DNA of 64,000 nt from J014 sp964486055 (GCA_964486055.1 CAZALE010000003.1:62001-126000), one strand, 5' to 3'; positions 44,194-53,517 are shown, counted from the first letter of the stretch. Made by a program: numbers and translations. The notes: generated by a model from the letters alone, not told the origin.

Positions 44194-47100
44194 TCATTCT
44201 GTGATGATCTTATTTTCTCTGTCTGCAATGACTTGTTCAGCAACCTTGCGTCCGAATTTGTAAAAGACAGCAGGTGTGACTATCTGATCTAAAAGCGTTG
44301 CGGTCAAAATTCCACCAATCACTACTACAGCCAATGGATGTAATATTTCTTTCCCTGGTGCATCAGCGGCTATTGCAAATGGAATCAAAGATAAGCATGC
44401 AGTCATGGCTGTCATCATAACCGGAACCAGTCTTTCTAAGCTTCCTCTGATGATCATTTTTTCGCTGAATTCTTCACCTTCCTCACGCATTAGGTAAAGA
44501 TAATGAGCAATCATCATTATACCGTTACGCGAGGTGATTCCAGCAAGAGAGACGAAGCCGACTAAAGTGGCGATTGAGAAAACTCCTCCAGACAGGTGTA
44601 AAGCCCAAATTGCGCCTATCAGCGCCAGAGGAACATTTATCATTACTTGCAACGCAGCCTGCCAATGTCCCAATCCTTTTACTAAAAGGGCAAATATTGC
44701 AAAAAGCGATATGATCGAAAGTAATGACAAGATACGAGTTGCTTTTTGTTGCGCCTCAAATTGCCCTCCAAATTCCAAGAAGTATCCTTCGGGTAGTCTA
44801 ACTCCCGCAGCTATTTTTTGCTGAATCTCCTGCACTACAGAGCCTAAATCTCGACCTGATGTGTTCGCTGAGATGACTATTCTTCGTTGCCCATTCTCCC
44901 GCAAGATCTGGTTAGGTCCGGGTAACGTTTCTATTTTCGCCACTGTCGAGATAGGTATCTGACTACCTGTCGGGGTATGAATTAAAATGTCTTTAAGATT
45001 TTCTGGTCGAGATCTGAATCTCTCATCAAATCGCAAAACAATATCAGTCCTACGATTTCCATCTATCACCTCTGAGACTTTTAATCCGTTGAGCCCAGTT
45101 TCTAGGGTTTTTACAATTTCACCGGGAGTCAAACCATAACTCGCTGCTTGCACTCGATCGACTATGAATCGAATTTGGGGAATCAAAACCTGTTTCTCAA
45201 CCTGAATATCAGTAGCTCCCTCGACGGTCATTAGTATATTCTTGATTTCCTCAGCCTTTGTTCTCAAAACCGAAAGATCGCTACCGAATAGCTTTATCGC
45301 TATTTGAGCTCTCACACCCGACTGCATGTGATCTAAGCGATGAGATATCGGCTGACCAATATTCACTGAAACTCCGGGTATCACGGCTAATGCTTTTCTT
45401 ATATCGCCCAGAATCTCCTCTCGACTACGCTCTGATTTTTTTAAATCAACATCGATTTCAGTGTAATGTACTCCTTCAGCGTGCTCGTCTAACTCAGCTC
45501 TTCCTGTTCTTCTTCCGGTCGATATAACCTCAGGCACCTGTAAAATAAGCTTCTCGGCTATTCTACCAATTCGGTCACTCTCTGATAGAGAAATACCAGG
45601 ATTTGCCAAAATGTTTACTGTAACCGTTCCCTCATTAAACTCAGGCAGAAACGAACTACCCAAGAATGGTAGAGTTGAAACTGTAGCTATAAAGAGTATT
45701 ACACTGCCAGTAATTACTTTATAAGGATTTCGCAGTGTCCAATGAAGCATCCTCTCGTCTATTTTTTTTAGCCAAACTACTAAGAAACTTTCTTGTTTAA
45801 TTTCTTCAACGTCAACCGATGTATTTCTTTTTTTCTGGAAGTATTTTGGTAGTAAGTAAGAAGCTAGAACCGGAGTTACCGTAAGGCTTACTATTAGTGA
45901 GGCTCCTAGAGCGATTATGTAGGCAAACCCGAGAGGCAGTAACAATCTGCCCTCTATCCCTTGCAACATGAATAACGGTAAAAAAACTAAAATGACTATG
46001 AAAGTTGCGTAAATAATAGAGGAGCGCACTTCAAGTGAGGCCTCATATATCACCCTCATGGGATTCTTGGGATTATCAGACGCATAATTTTCTCGTAAGC
46101 GACGAAAGATATTCTCAATATCCACGATTGCGTCATCGACTAATTCTCCGATTGCTATAGCTAATCCACCCAAGGTCATCGTATTAATTGTTGCACCCAA
46201 TACTTTAAGAACTAAAAATGTAATAGCGAAGGAAAGCGGTATAGCCATCAAGGTTATGAAGGTTGTGCGGAAATTCAGAAGAAATAAAAATAATACGATA
46301 GCAACTATGATTGCACCATCCCTCAAAGCTTCAATTACGTTTGATATCGAAGCTTGTATGAAATTTGCTTGACGAAACAATCTCGTATTGATTTCTATAT
46401 CTTCTGGAAGTGTAGTTTTAAGTTCCTGTATTGTCTGATCTATTTTCTTTGTTAACTGAATAGTATCGGCTCCTGGCTGCTTCTGCACACTTATGACGAC
46501 AGCAGGGCTACCATTTGCACCTGCCTCTCCTCTTTTTACTCTCGCACCGATCTTAACCTCAGCAACATCTCCTATTAAGATAGGTTTACCGCTTCTGTAA
46601 GTTACGATTGTTTGCTTTAACTCGTCAATGTTATGAACAGAGGCCATGTTACGCACTAAGTATTCTTGGCTTTTCGAGTCAATAAAGCCACCTGTTGTAT
46701 TAAGATTTGCATTTTCAAGAGCTTTGCTGAGATCATCAATGCTCAAATTGTATTGTCTTAATTTTTCGGGTGAAACGAGGACTTGATACTGTCTAACCTC
46801 ACCACCAATAGGTATCGCCTGAGAAATTCCAGCTATATTTAGCAATCTAGGTCGTATTGTCCAATCGGCAAGGGCTCTTAACTCTCCTGGCGACGTTTGT
46901 CCAGTTTTTGATGAGACAGAAATTAACATTATCTCGCCCATTATCGATGATATGGGCGCTAGAAATGATTGAGCAAATGAGGGCAGTTGTCCTCTGACCT
47001 CCGATAGCTTCTCTGCTACTAGTTGGCGATTTCTATAAACATCAGTTCCCCAATCAAACTCAACGTAGACTATTGAAAGACCTATACCACTTTGTGATCT

Positions 47101-47346
47101 CACACGAACAACACCAGGCAATCCATTCATTGCGGTCTCTATCGGAAATGAAACCTGTGTTTCCACTTCCTCAGGAGCTAAACCCCCAGCCTCTGTCATT
47201 ATCGTTACCGTCTGCCTTTCCAAGTCAGGGAAAACATCTACAGGAAGTTGAACAGCTACGTAAGTCCCCCATACCATCAGCAGAGCAGCTATTGAAACCA
47301 CCAGGAATCTATTCTCAAGCGAAAACCTAATGAGATTGCTTAGCAT
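44194..47346 (-). CDS. Heavy-metal RND efflux permease (CzcA/CusA-like)
   Basis: Inner-membrane RND pump of 1050 residues that drives metal ions out using the proton gradient. Seen: the N-terminal helix with FLVVSIAALLMVWGTYVAV, ERQTVTIMTEAGGLAPEEVE, and GELVDDAIVDIENIFRRLRE with acidic residues in the fourth helix used in proton relay. The two halves carry large periplasmic loops and a second helix bundle. The TGRRTGRAELDEHAEGVH segment is typical of HME-RND members. The metal (Co/Zn/Cd or Cu/Ag) cannot be fixed. Adaptor and outer-membrane genes are in the same operon. Confidence 0.93.
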   Translation of the reverse strand: MLSNLIRFSLENRFLVVSIAALLMVWGTYVAVQLPVDVFPDLERQTVTIMTEAGGLAPEEVETQVSFPIETAMNGLPGVVRVRSQSGIGLSIVYVEFDWGTDVYRNRQLVAEKLSEVRGQLPSFAQSFLAPISSIMGEIMLISVSSKTGQTSPGELRALADWTIRPRLLNIAGISQAIPIGGEVRQYQVLVSPEKLRQYNLSIDDLSKALENANLNTTGGFIDSKSQEYLVRNMASVHNIDELKQTIVTYRSGKPILIGDVAEVKIGARVKRGEAGANGSPAVVISVQKQPGADTIQLTKKIDQTIQELKTTLPEDIEINTRLFRQANFIQASISNVIEALRDGAIIVAIVLFLFLLNFRTTFITLMAIPLSFAITFLVLKVLGATINTMTLGGLAIAIGELVDDAIVDIENIFRRLRENYASDNPKNPMRVIYEASLEVRSSIIYATFIVILVFLPLFMLQGIEGRLLLPLGFAYIIALGASLIVSLTVTPVLASYLLPKYFQKKRNTSVDVEEIKQESFLVVWLKKIDERMLHWTLRNPYKVITGSVILFIATVSTLPFLGSSFLPEFNEGTVTVNILANPGISLSESDRIGRIAEKLILQVPEVISTGRRTGRAELDEHAEGVHYTEIDVDLKKSERSREEILGDIRKALAVIPGVSVNIGQPISHRLDHMQSGVRAQIAIKLFGSDLSVLRTKAEEIKNILMTVEGATDIQVEKQVLIPQIRFIVDRVQAASYGLTPGEIVKTLETGLNGLKVSEVIDGNRRTDIVLRFDERFRSRPENLKDILIHTPTGSQIPISTVAKIETLPGPNQILRENGQRRIVISANTSGRDLGSVVQEIQQKIAAGVRLPEGYFLEFGGQFEAQQKATRILSLLSIISLFAIFALLVKGLGHWQAALQVMINVPLALIGAIWALHLSGGVFSIATLVGFVSLAGITSRNGIMMIAHYLYLMREEGEEFSEKMIIRGSLERLVPVMMTAMTACLSLIPFAIAADAPGKEILHPLAVVVIGGILTATLLDQIVTPAVFYKFGRKVAEQVIADRENKIITE

Positions 47347-47421
47347 AATTAAATTAATTCATGAGATTTTTCATGTAAAAGCCAATCCAGGATTCACTAC
47401 TGATTAACCGCAACTTGTGCC

Positions 47422-48342
47422 TCAGTTAACCTTTAAAACAAATGGAACTGTTACGACCTTACCTTCTCGCTTAAACTCAGCCCAGAGTTTATATATGCCA
47501 GCTTTTGGAAATCGAAGATGTGCGTATACCATGGCTTTTGTTTTCTTATTGCCTGCTCCGTGATGATGTGAATGCTCGTTATCTCCTGGATGTTCATCAT
47601 GATCAGTCCGTTTCATGCCAGAATCATCCTCTGACATAGGATGCACATGTACAAAATCTCTCAAATCCTCACTAATTACAACAAAATGCGCTAGCTCGCC
47701 CAAATATTTCTCTAAATTCGTCACGGGTTTACCAGTCTTTGAATCTAAAACATCGAAACCTAAGGTAAGTTCTTTATTTGCAATAAGTTCTTCTCTATCA
47801 ACCTTCAGTATTACTTTAATATTTTCCACCTCTTTCTCTAACTTTTCATCCGGTACTAGCTTTTCAATCTTACGCTCAGGGCCTTTTACATTCAGTGTTT
47901 TTTGATCGATGACTTGAGAACCTCCTTCAGGGGTGAAATCAGCGAAGATTCTATAGCTACCGCCATAAGGAAAGATATGAGACACCTCTAGTTTTCCATC
48001 AGAGTCTTGCTGAGGGTGAATATGATAGAATTCCTGTAGATCCTCAGATACGACCAATAAATGCATCTTCTTCTCATGCACTATTTGTAAATTTTTGACT
48101 AGCTCACCTTTTGAATTTCTTATGAAAAAAGTTAACTGTACGGGTTCACCTGCCTTAGGCTCAGCGGGATTAGTTACAAGATCAACCTGAAAGCTGGTTG
48201 ATGTTTTATCGCTAGTGTAGCTATTGCTAGAAATTGATGAGTTTACTGATTTCGCAACGTTTTCGTTTGATACTGATTTATTGGCATTATCACATGCTGC
48301 AAAAAACGCCATCACCGAAAAAGTCAACAAGATTTTTTTCAT
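47422..48342 (-). CDS. His-rich lipoprotein with tandem YtkA/FixH-like domains
   Basis: Protein of 306 residues. A signal ending FFAAC supports lipidation. Two beta-sandwich segments follow, each with the pattern LVVSEDLQEFYHIHPQ and FVVISEDLRDFVHVHPM: an internal repeat with paired histidines. A His-rich loop, DEHPGDNEHSHHHGAG, precedes a final strand. The His pairs and position in an efflux operon suggest periplasmic metal binding or sensing. ATG 48342 has an AAGGAG site 7 bases upstream; the longer frame to 48420 lies inside the adaptor gene. Confidence 0.75.
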   Translation of the reverse strand: MKKILLTFSVMAFFAACDNANKSVSNENVAKSVNSSISSNSYTSDKTSTSFQVDLVTNPAEPKAGEPVQLTFFIRNSKGELVKNLQIVHEKKMHLLVVSEDLQEFYHIHPQQDSDGKLEVSHIFPYGGSYRIFADFTPEGGSQVIDQKTLNVKGPERKIEKLVPDEKLEKEVENIKVILKVDREELIANKELTLGFDVLDSKTGKPVTNLEKYLGELAHFVVISEDLRDFVHVHPMSEDDSGMKRTDHDEHPGDNEHSHHHGAGNKKTKAMVYAHLRFPKAGIYKLWAEFKREGKVVTVPFVLKVN

Positions 48343-48370
48343 ATCATTTCTCCTTAGTAAGTTAAAATAT

Positions 48371-50212
48371 TTAAAGTTCTGCTTGAATTGATCGCAATTG
48401 ATACAATCCTTCAACTGCAACCCTTTCTTCTTCTTGCAAACCTGCTTTTACTTCGAAATAATCTGTCCCTTCCTCGCCTAGAGATATAAGACGTCTTTCG
48501 AAAATTTCTCCTCCATGAAAGACAAATACGTAAGATTTTCCTTGTTCCGTCACGACTGCCGATTTTGGTACGGTCAAAACCTTGCGCGGCTTGTCTGTGT
48601 CGATTAACACATCAACGTACATGCCATCACGTAACTGATTTAAAGGATTCATAACCTCAAAGAAAACTGGTATGGTTCTAGCAGAAGCATCAATGCTTTG
48701 ACCAATAAAAACTATCTTTGCTCTCCCTTTTAGACTGCCGTTAAACGCACTAAAATCAGCTCCGCTTGCTTCTCGTACAGTAGGTAAATCATTTTCAAAT
48801 ACCTTAGCCTCCACTAAAACTGTTGAGATATTTACGACAGATAGGATTTCTTTTCCTGACTCCACTATCACTCCATTTGTCATATTGACATTGTCTATTA
48901 TTCCAGTGATTGGGCAGATTAAAGGCACTCTTAGGCTCGGTGTCTGCAAATTCTTAAAGGCAGATTGCCCTTTCTGAAATTGCTCTATCTGAGTATTGAG
49001 GGTCTCTAATTGTTTTTCAGACGCCTCTACATCTTTCTGAGCAAGAACAAAAGAGAGTTTGGCCTCCTCAAGTCTCTTTACCGGAATAGCTCCAATTTCA
49101 ACTAGGCTTTCGGAGCGTTTTAATTCCCTACTTACCTGTTCTAGTCTAGCCTTGGCTTGTTGAAGCCTTAAGCTTTGCTCTGCTGCTTGAGCCCTTAACT
49201 CTAGAATTTTGCTTTGAAATTCTATTTTTCTGACATTGAGATCCAATGTTTGAGACTGCAAGCCTAACTGGCTATTTGCATCCAAAACTTGCTCCACATA
49301 ACCAAGTACCTCTCCTTTTCTAACAGCCATCCCTAAAGCAGCTTTTTCTCCTAAGAGAAGTTTTCCACTTATGGAAGACTTGATACTTGCTTTTGCATCA
49401 GGCTTCACCCTAACAATGCCTGCTGTCTTTAACTTGTTGGTTACATTGTTAATCGAGACGGGTTGAGTTCTTATGCCAAGTAATATCTGTGACTCCTTCG
49501 AGATGTTAAACATCTGAGCGGTCATGCCGCTTTCAAGCATGTCAGCTGAAATTTCTGGAGTAACTCTTACTTCCCTCATTGGAATGAAATAAGCCAAAGC
49601 CAGGCAGTTTAGAACAGAAACAGATAGAGACACTAACATCGCGATAGGTAGCCTCTGATTCCGCTTCACCAACCAAAATGCCACTAAGCTCAAGAAAATA
49701 GTAAACGTAAGTCCAAGCTGGAAAGGTTTTTGAATGGGATTAGCTATTACTTTGATCGGGAATTCAAAATCAAACTGGCGGTTATCCTCAGTAATAACTC
49801 TTATTTTCAAAATAAAATCCCCCGCTGATTCGAACGTGAGTGAGAATTTATAGTCCCCATCGCTTATGTGAGCTGCTTGCTTTTTATCGCTCTCATTCAT
49901 CATAGCAATTACAGATGCGTTGCTTATTGGAAGTGTTCCACCTTCTCCAAATCCTCCTTCAACTTTCTCTAGAATGCGCACTAAGAAGTTGGCACTTTCA
50001 CCAGCTCGAGGATCAGACGGTGAATACCACAAAGTTATGACAAAGTGCCCTGTAGAAGTTTGTAAATCACGATTAAAAGACGCTACAGTTGATGTGTTTT
50101 CAAAAGCGCTACCTTTGAGTACTTGCTCATTGTCATGTTGATGTCCTTCATGGGCAATGACCGAGAGATAAGCTATAGATAACATTGCTAAAATCAAGTA
50201 AATTCTTTTCAT
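48371..50212 (-). CDS. RND efflux adaptor with N-terminal Ig-like domain (CzcB-like)
   Basis: Membrane-fusion protein of 613 residues with an unusual front end. A signal peptide is followed by HEGHQHDN, a YtkA/FixH-like sandwich (about 45-160), and two membrane helices (about 165-215) including KPFQLGLTFTIFLSLVAFWL. The standard adaptor then follows: lipoyl halves, a long alpha hairpin (about 300-405, with LRAQAAEQSLRLQQAKARLE), a beta barrel, and TVPKSAVVTEQGKSYVFV. Ordinary CzcB proteins lack the inner helices. The start may instead be ATG 50227. It should link the pump to the TolC-like channel. Confidence 0.85.
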   Translation of the reverse strand: MKRIYLILAMLSIAYLSVIAHEGHQHDNEQVLKGSAFENTSTVASFNRDLQTSTGHFVITLWYSPSDPRAGESANFLVRILEKVEGGFGEGGTLPISNASVIAMMNESDKKQAAHISDGDYKFSLTFESAGDFILKIRVITEDNRQFDFEFPIKVIANPIQKPFQLGLTFTIFLSLVAFWLVKRNQRLPIAMLVSLSVSVLNCLALAYFIPMREVRVTPEISADMLESGMTAQMFNISKESQILLGIRTQPVSINNVTNKLKTAGIVRVKPDAKASIKSSISGKLLLGEKAALGMAVRKGEVLGYVEQVLDANSQLGLQSQTLDLNVRKIEFQSKILELRAQAAEQSLRLQQAKARLEQVSRELKRSESLVEIGAIPVKRLEEAKLSFVLAQKDVEASEKQLETLNTQIEQFQKGQSAFKNLQTPSLRVPLICPITGIIDNVNMTNGVIVESGKEILSVVNISTVLVEAKVFENDLPTVREASGADFSAFNGSLKGRAKIVFIGQSIDASARTIPVFFEVMNPLNQLRDGMYVDVLIDTDKPRKVLTVPKSAVVTEQGKSYVFVFHGGEIFERRLISLGEEGTDYFEVKAGLQEEERVAVEGLYQLRSIQAEL

Positions 50213-50246
50213 AAACAAACACGACATAGGACTAATCTCAATTCTT

Positions 50247-50843
50247 CTAGTGACTATGTGGCTTACCGTAGAGAGCTTGCATGATCAAAACATCTGATCG
50301 AATGGCTTTAGTTATTTGTTCTGCCTCTTGTTCGTTTAACCCCCCGACTTTCTTAATGTCGGCTCCCAACTTAATTGGATCGTCATGCGTTTTGCCGATA
50401 AACTGGTTTAAGAAATCTTTAGGCACTTGAGTACTTAAAAGTCTACTTATGGTTGGCATTCCATTCTTACTCTCATAAATAACTGCTATTTCCTTATCAG
50501 CAATCTTAAGTAATGTTGCAGCTCCTATTTGCTTTCTAGTTCCATTTTCAGAAGAAAAAGCAAAATACACCTCGTGCTCTGGGCTAAAGGTAGGTTCTGC
50601 TTGTTTGAGGATCTCATCAGTTAACTTTCTCTTTTGCAGGTTTATGCTTGCATTTTCAGGAAAAGCTGATTTTATAAGCTGAGGAATTTCAGATGAGCCA
50701 CGAATGCTATCATCTGACATCACAGAGCGCTCGTTGGCCGGTTTTACTTGATTAACATCTGCAACTGACTGTCTCTGATTGCAAGCATTTATTAAAAAAA
50801 CCGATAATGCAAAAAGAAGTGCCAATTTAATTGTGTTCACCAT
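50247..50843 (-). CDS. Small lipoprotein of the efflux operon (possibly FMN-binding-like)
   Basis: Protein of 198 residues. A signal ending SVFLINAC suggests a lipoprotein. The body includes LTDEILKQAEPTFSPEHEV, ATLLKIADKEIAVIYESKNG and a C-terminal SH-rich end, GKPHSH. The middle vaguely resembles FMN-binding-domain proteins (a redox reporter followed by KDFLNQFIGKTHDDPIKLG) but lacks their SGATxT flavinylation motif, so that label is weak. It lies between the TolC-like and adaptor genes. Role unknown. Confidence 0.65.
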   Translation of the reverse strand: MVNTIKLALLFALSVFLINACNQRQSVADVNQVKPANERSVMSDDSIRGSSEIPQLIKSAFPENASINLQKRKLTDEILKQAEPTFSPEHEVYFAFSSENGTRKQIGAATLLKIADKEIAVIYESKNGMPTISRLLSTQVPKDFLNQFIGKTHDDPIKLGADIKKVGGLNEQEAEQITKAIRSDVLIMQALYGKPHSH

Positions 50844-50855
50844 TTAGCTTCCTCC

Positions 50856-52256
50856 TTAATTTTGTTTTTGCTTTGTTGTATCACCGAAAACTTTCTCATC
50901 GTACGGTATTAGTGAATCGACCGAAAAAGCATTTGCAGGGATGTTAGTGCCAATCGCTGACTCAAGCTCAACAATCGATGCATAATATTCTCTTAGTGAA
51001 TCGTTATATTCAGTGACAAACTCTAAAAGCTTTCTTTGCTCCGCAATGACCTCAAAAACGGAGAATTCGCCAAAGTTGTAAGCTGACTTGATCGACTGCA
51101 AATTAGCTTCTGACCTCGGAATTATCTGTGACCCATATAAAACCAGCCGTTCAGCAGCGGCTCTATACTTTCGATATGCAATCGTAACCTCTTGCTTTAT
51201 CAGTGACTCCAAATATTCCCTGTTATAACGAGATTGAATCATCTCACTTGTAGCAGAGATAATCTCAGCTTGATTTCGATTAAATATGGGTATTTCGATT
51301 GAGACTCCAAACTTTAATTCTTTATCCTTGTCTAATCCGACTCCATTGATATTTGCTGGTAAATCTAATATTTGTTTTTTTGTTGAGAACAGCAGTGAGC
51401 CGGTAACATTTGGAATTGCATTAGCTTTAGCCAATCCAATTTTCTTACCCGCTATCTCTTCCTGAAGCCTCAGGGTCTTTAGATCAGCTCTCTCTTTCAA
51501 AGCTATGTCTATTAAATCTGTCAGACTTAGATCCAACCTTGGTGGTCTCTGCGATTGAGGCTTGATTTTAATCGATTCAGATAAATCGATACCCACCAGA
51601 TTCTTCAACTGCAGGATTTTTATTTCTAGTTCATTTTTAGTCAGCAAGGCTTGTGATCTAAGCTTATCTGTCTCAACCTTTATTAGGCTGACATCTAAAG
51701 GAGCTACATCACCTTGTTTCATTCTAGCCTCTGTCAGAAGAATGATTTGCTCATTGGCTTGGATGAGTTTTTCTAGAGTATCTAACTGACGTGTTTTAGC
51801 CAAAGCTTCTACATAAGCCATACGAACCTCTGCAGCGATTTTCCTTTCCAACGCCGAAATATCAGCTTCAATTTTCGACAGCTCTAAGCTCGCTATTTGA
51901 ATTCTTTTACGTCTCTTGCCAGCTGTTTCAAAGTTTTGTGAGATTCCCACTGAAAAATCTTTTTCCGGCTCACCTCCTAAAAATCTCGGACTTGCATACT
52001 CAATATCTAGTGTTGGATTAGGAAAAAGTCGTGCTTGGAGAATTTTTGCCTTGGCTATTTCTAAATTTTGTTTTAGTGCCATAAGGTCTAATCTATGTTT
52101 TTTTGCTAACTCTACTAGTTGCTCCACGGTCAGCCCATCGTTTGAAACATAAGATTCGGAGCTAAGCTTTTGCTTATCTTGGGATAGACCAAGCAATATA
52201 GAACAGAGAAACAGTAAACTTAATGAAAGACTTTGGAGTATTCTTAGTTTATTCAT
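50856..52256 (-). CDS. TolC-family outer-membrane efflux protein (CzcC-like)
   Basis: Protein of 466 residues forming the outer-membrane exit duct. A signal peptide precedes DGLTVEQLVELAKKHRLDL. Two similar halves of long helices and short strands follow, with NPTLDIEYASPRFLGGEPE in the first half and FGVSIEIPIFNRNQAEI in the second, as in TolC/CzcC proteins. The ATG directly follows the stop of the upstream His-rich gene, with no gap. Confidence 0.9.
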   Translation of the reverse strand: MNKLRILQSLSLSLLFLCSILLGLSQDKQKLSSESYVSNDGLTVEQLVELAKKHRLDLMALKQNLEIAKAKILQARLFPNPTLDIEYASPRFLGGEPEKDFSVGISQNFETAGKRRKRIQIASLELSKIEADISALERKIAAEVRMAYVEALAKTRQLDTLEKLIQANEQIILLTEARMKQGDVAPLDVSLIKVETDKLRSQALLTKNELEIKILQLKNLVGIDLSESIKIKPQSQRPPRLDLSLTDLIDIALKERADLKTLRLQEEIAGKKIGLAKANAIPNVTGSLLFSTKKQILDLPANINGVGLDKDKELKFGVSIEIPIFNRNQAEIISATSEMIQSRYNREYLESLIKQEVTIAYRKYRAAAERLVLYGSQIIPRSEANLQSIKSAYNFGEFSVFEVIAEQRKLLEFVTEYNDSLREYYASIVELESAIGTNIPANAFSVDSLIPYDEKVFGDTTKQKQN

Positions 52257-52862
52257 CTACTCTATGTCATCCTCTCCCGCATGGGGCTCAGTAGGATTTT
52301 GCTTGGAAAAATATTTAGAAAAATATACCGTAAGTCCAAAGGTCAAAAGTGCGAAGCCAGCGAATGCGATCCACCCGTACGAATTATTACTCTCAAGATT
52401 TTGAGTTTTAGCTGATGAAACTTTGAGATCAGAGAAGGTTACGGTTTCTTTCAGGTTTGCCCCATCTAATTTAATCAAAAGATTGTAACTGCCTTCCTCT
52501 AATCCTGGGAAATCTAATTTATAAATTCCCGTAGAGTTGTTTTTTTCAACGTTAACGTTGATGGTCTTGCCACTGGACGATACCAAATCAGCAGCGATGT
52601 TAATACTGACCGGTTCATTGCTCTCATATCTCGTTACGAACAAGTTCCCAATGGCAACTTTGAATGGCTCTAGAATCGGATGTTTCAATGTTATCTCAAA
52701 ATCCTTGACCCTCTTAATTCGGACTATGGAAGTCTGTTGGCTCGATACCCCTGTGAATTTAGTTGTTTTAGTATCATCATGCTTTTCATCCCCATGTCCT
52801 AGGGCTTGAAAGTTCAACAGTATACAGATTAAAATGAGCTTCAAGAACCTTGCCTTGTTCAT
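52257..52862 (-). CDS. His-rich periplasmic protein with one C-terminal membrane helix (operon leader)
   Basis: Protein of 201 residues, first gene of the metal operon. A signal peptide is followed by GHGDEKHDDTK, a metal-binding-like start, and a sandwich domain (about 45-150) resembling the front of the adaptor encoded downstream. One membrane helix (YGWIAFAGFALLTFGLTVYF) and a short cytoplasmic tail end the chain. It may deliver metal to the pump or sense it. An AGGTGA ribosome site lies 9 bases before the ATG. Confidence 0.75.
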   Translation of the reverse strand: MNKARFLKLILICILLNFQALGHGDEKHDDTKTTKFTGVSSQQTSIVRIKRVKDFEITLKHPILEPFKVAIGNLFVTRYESNEPVSINIAADLVSSSGKTINVNVEKNNSTGIYKLDFPGLEEGSYNLLIKLDGANLKETVTFSDLKVSSAKTQNLESNNSYGWIAFAGFALLTFGLTVYFSKYFSKQNPTEPHAGEDDIE

Positions 52863-52904
52863 ACTTTAGATTCACCTATCGGAGTAGCCTTAAAAGTCGC
52901 TAGA

Positions 52905-52919
52905 GCAAAATGTGTACCA
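52905..52919 (-). promoter_or_regulatory. Sigma-54 promoter of the metal-efflux operon
   Basis: TGGTAC-N5-TTGC on the minus strand, one base from the -24/-12 consensus TGGCAC-N5-TTGC, with the required 10 bases between GG and GC. Predicted start is near 52893, 31 bases before the first ATG. The operon encodes its own sigma-54 activator. Confidence 0.75.
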
Positions 52920-52990
52920 AATCATTTACTGGCGATTTAGTCGTATTTCGAGGAGACAAAAGCCGAATTTAGTGTTTGCATTCAGCCTAA

Positions 52991-53012
52991 AGGTGTTTGA
53001 TAACAAACACCT
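52991..53012. promoter_or_regulatory. Perfect inverted repeat, probable activator site (UAS)
   Basis: AGGTGTTTG-ATAA-CAAACACCT, a 9-bp perfect dyad centred about 108 bp upstream of the predicted sigma-54 start, a normal distance for an NtrC-type enhancer. A further half-site GTGTTTG lies at 52972-52978, 21 bp (two turns) away. It also lies just upstream of the usp promoter and so could affect both directions. Confidence 0.65.
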
Positions 53013-53021
53013 GTCAGTAGC

Positions 53022-53051
53022 TTGTTTTTTGTTAGAAACAAAATTTATAAT
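53022..53051 (+). promoter_or_regulatory. Sigma-70-type promoter for the usp gene
   Basis: TTGTTT (53022-53027), 18-base spacer, perfect TATAAT (53046-53051). The ATG is only 13 bases beyond, and no ribosome site is visible, so the transcript would be leaderless or nearly so. Confidence 0.6.
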
Positions 53052-53064
53052 CTGAGTAACACCT

Positions 53065-53517
53065 ATGAAGGTCCTGATAGCTACAGATGGTGGCAAGCAT
53101 AGCGAGATGGCTATAGAGGCGGTCAAAATGCTGAATGTAGCTGAGCTCACTGAAATTAGAATTATCTCGGTTGTTGATATGAGTGTTCCTCTAGCGATAG
53201 ATGTTTATGCCGGTTACTTACCATCTACCGCGGAGATAGAAAAAGCTGCAAAGGAAAATGCAGAAAGCATAGTGAAAGCAGCTTCAGAGAAAGTTGCAGA
53301 AATACTCAAAGGTACTGACGTTGAAATCACTAATGAAGTGTTAACAGGATCTCCTGAAAGTTGCATAGTTGAAACTGCCGAGCGGATGAAGGCAGATTTG
53401 ATCATTGTTGGTTCCCATAGTTATAATCGCTGGGAAAGGCTTCTGCTCGGATCGGTATCTGATTCAGTAATTCATCATGCTCCCTGCTCGGTATTAGTAG
53501 TTAAAGGGTACAAATGA
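53065..53517 (+). CDS. Universal stress protein (UspA family)
   Basis: Protein of 150 residues with the UspA fold. Seen: MKVLIATDGGKHSEMAIEAV and the ATP-binding C-terminal pattern GSHSYNRWERLLLGSVSD (G-2x-G-9x-G-S/T type, with Ser replacing one Gly) followed by APCSVLVV. Usp proteins bind ATP or AMP and act in stress survival. It is divergent from the metal operon and shares its control region, then overlaps the hydrolase gene by 4 bases. Confidence 0.88.
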   Translation: MKVLIATDGGKHSEMAIEAVKMLNVAELTEIRIISVVDMSVPLAIDVYAGYLPSTAEIEKAAKENAESIVKAASEKVAEILKGTDVEITNEVLTGSPESCIVETAERMKADLIIVGSHSYNRWERLLLGSVSDSVIHHAPCSVLVVKGYK

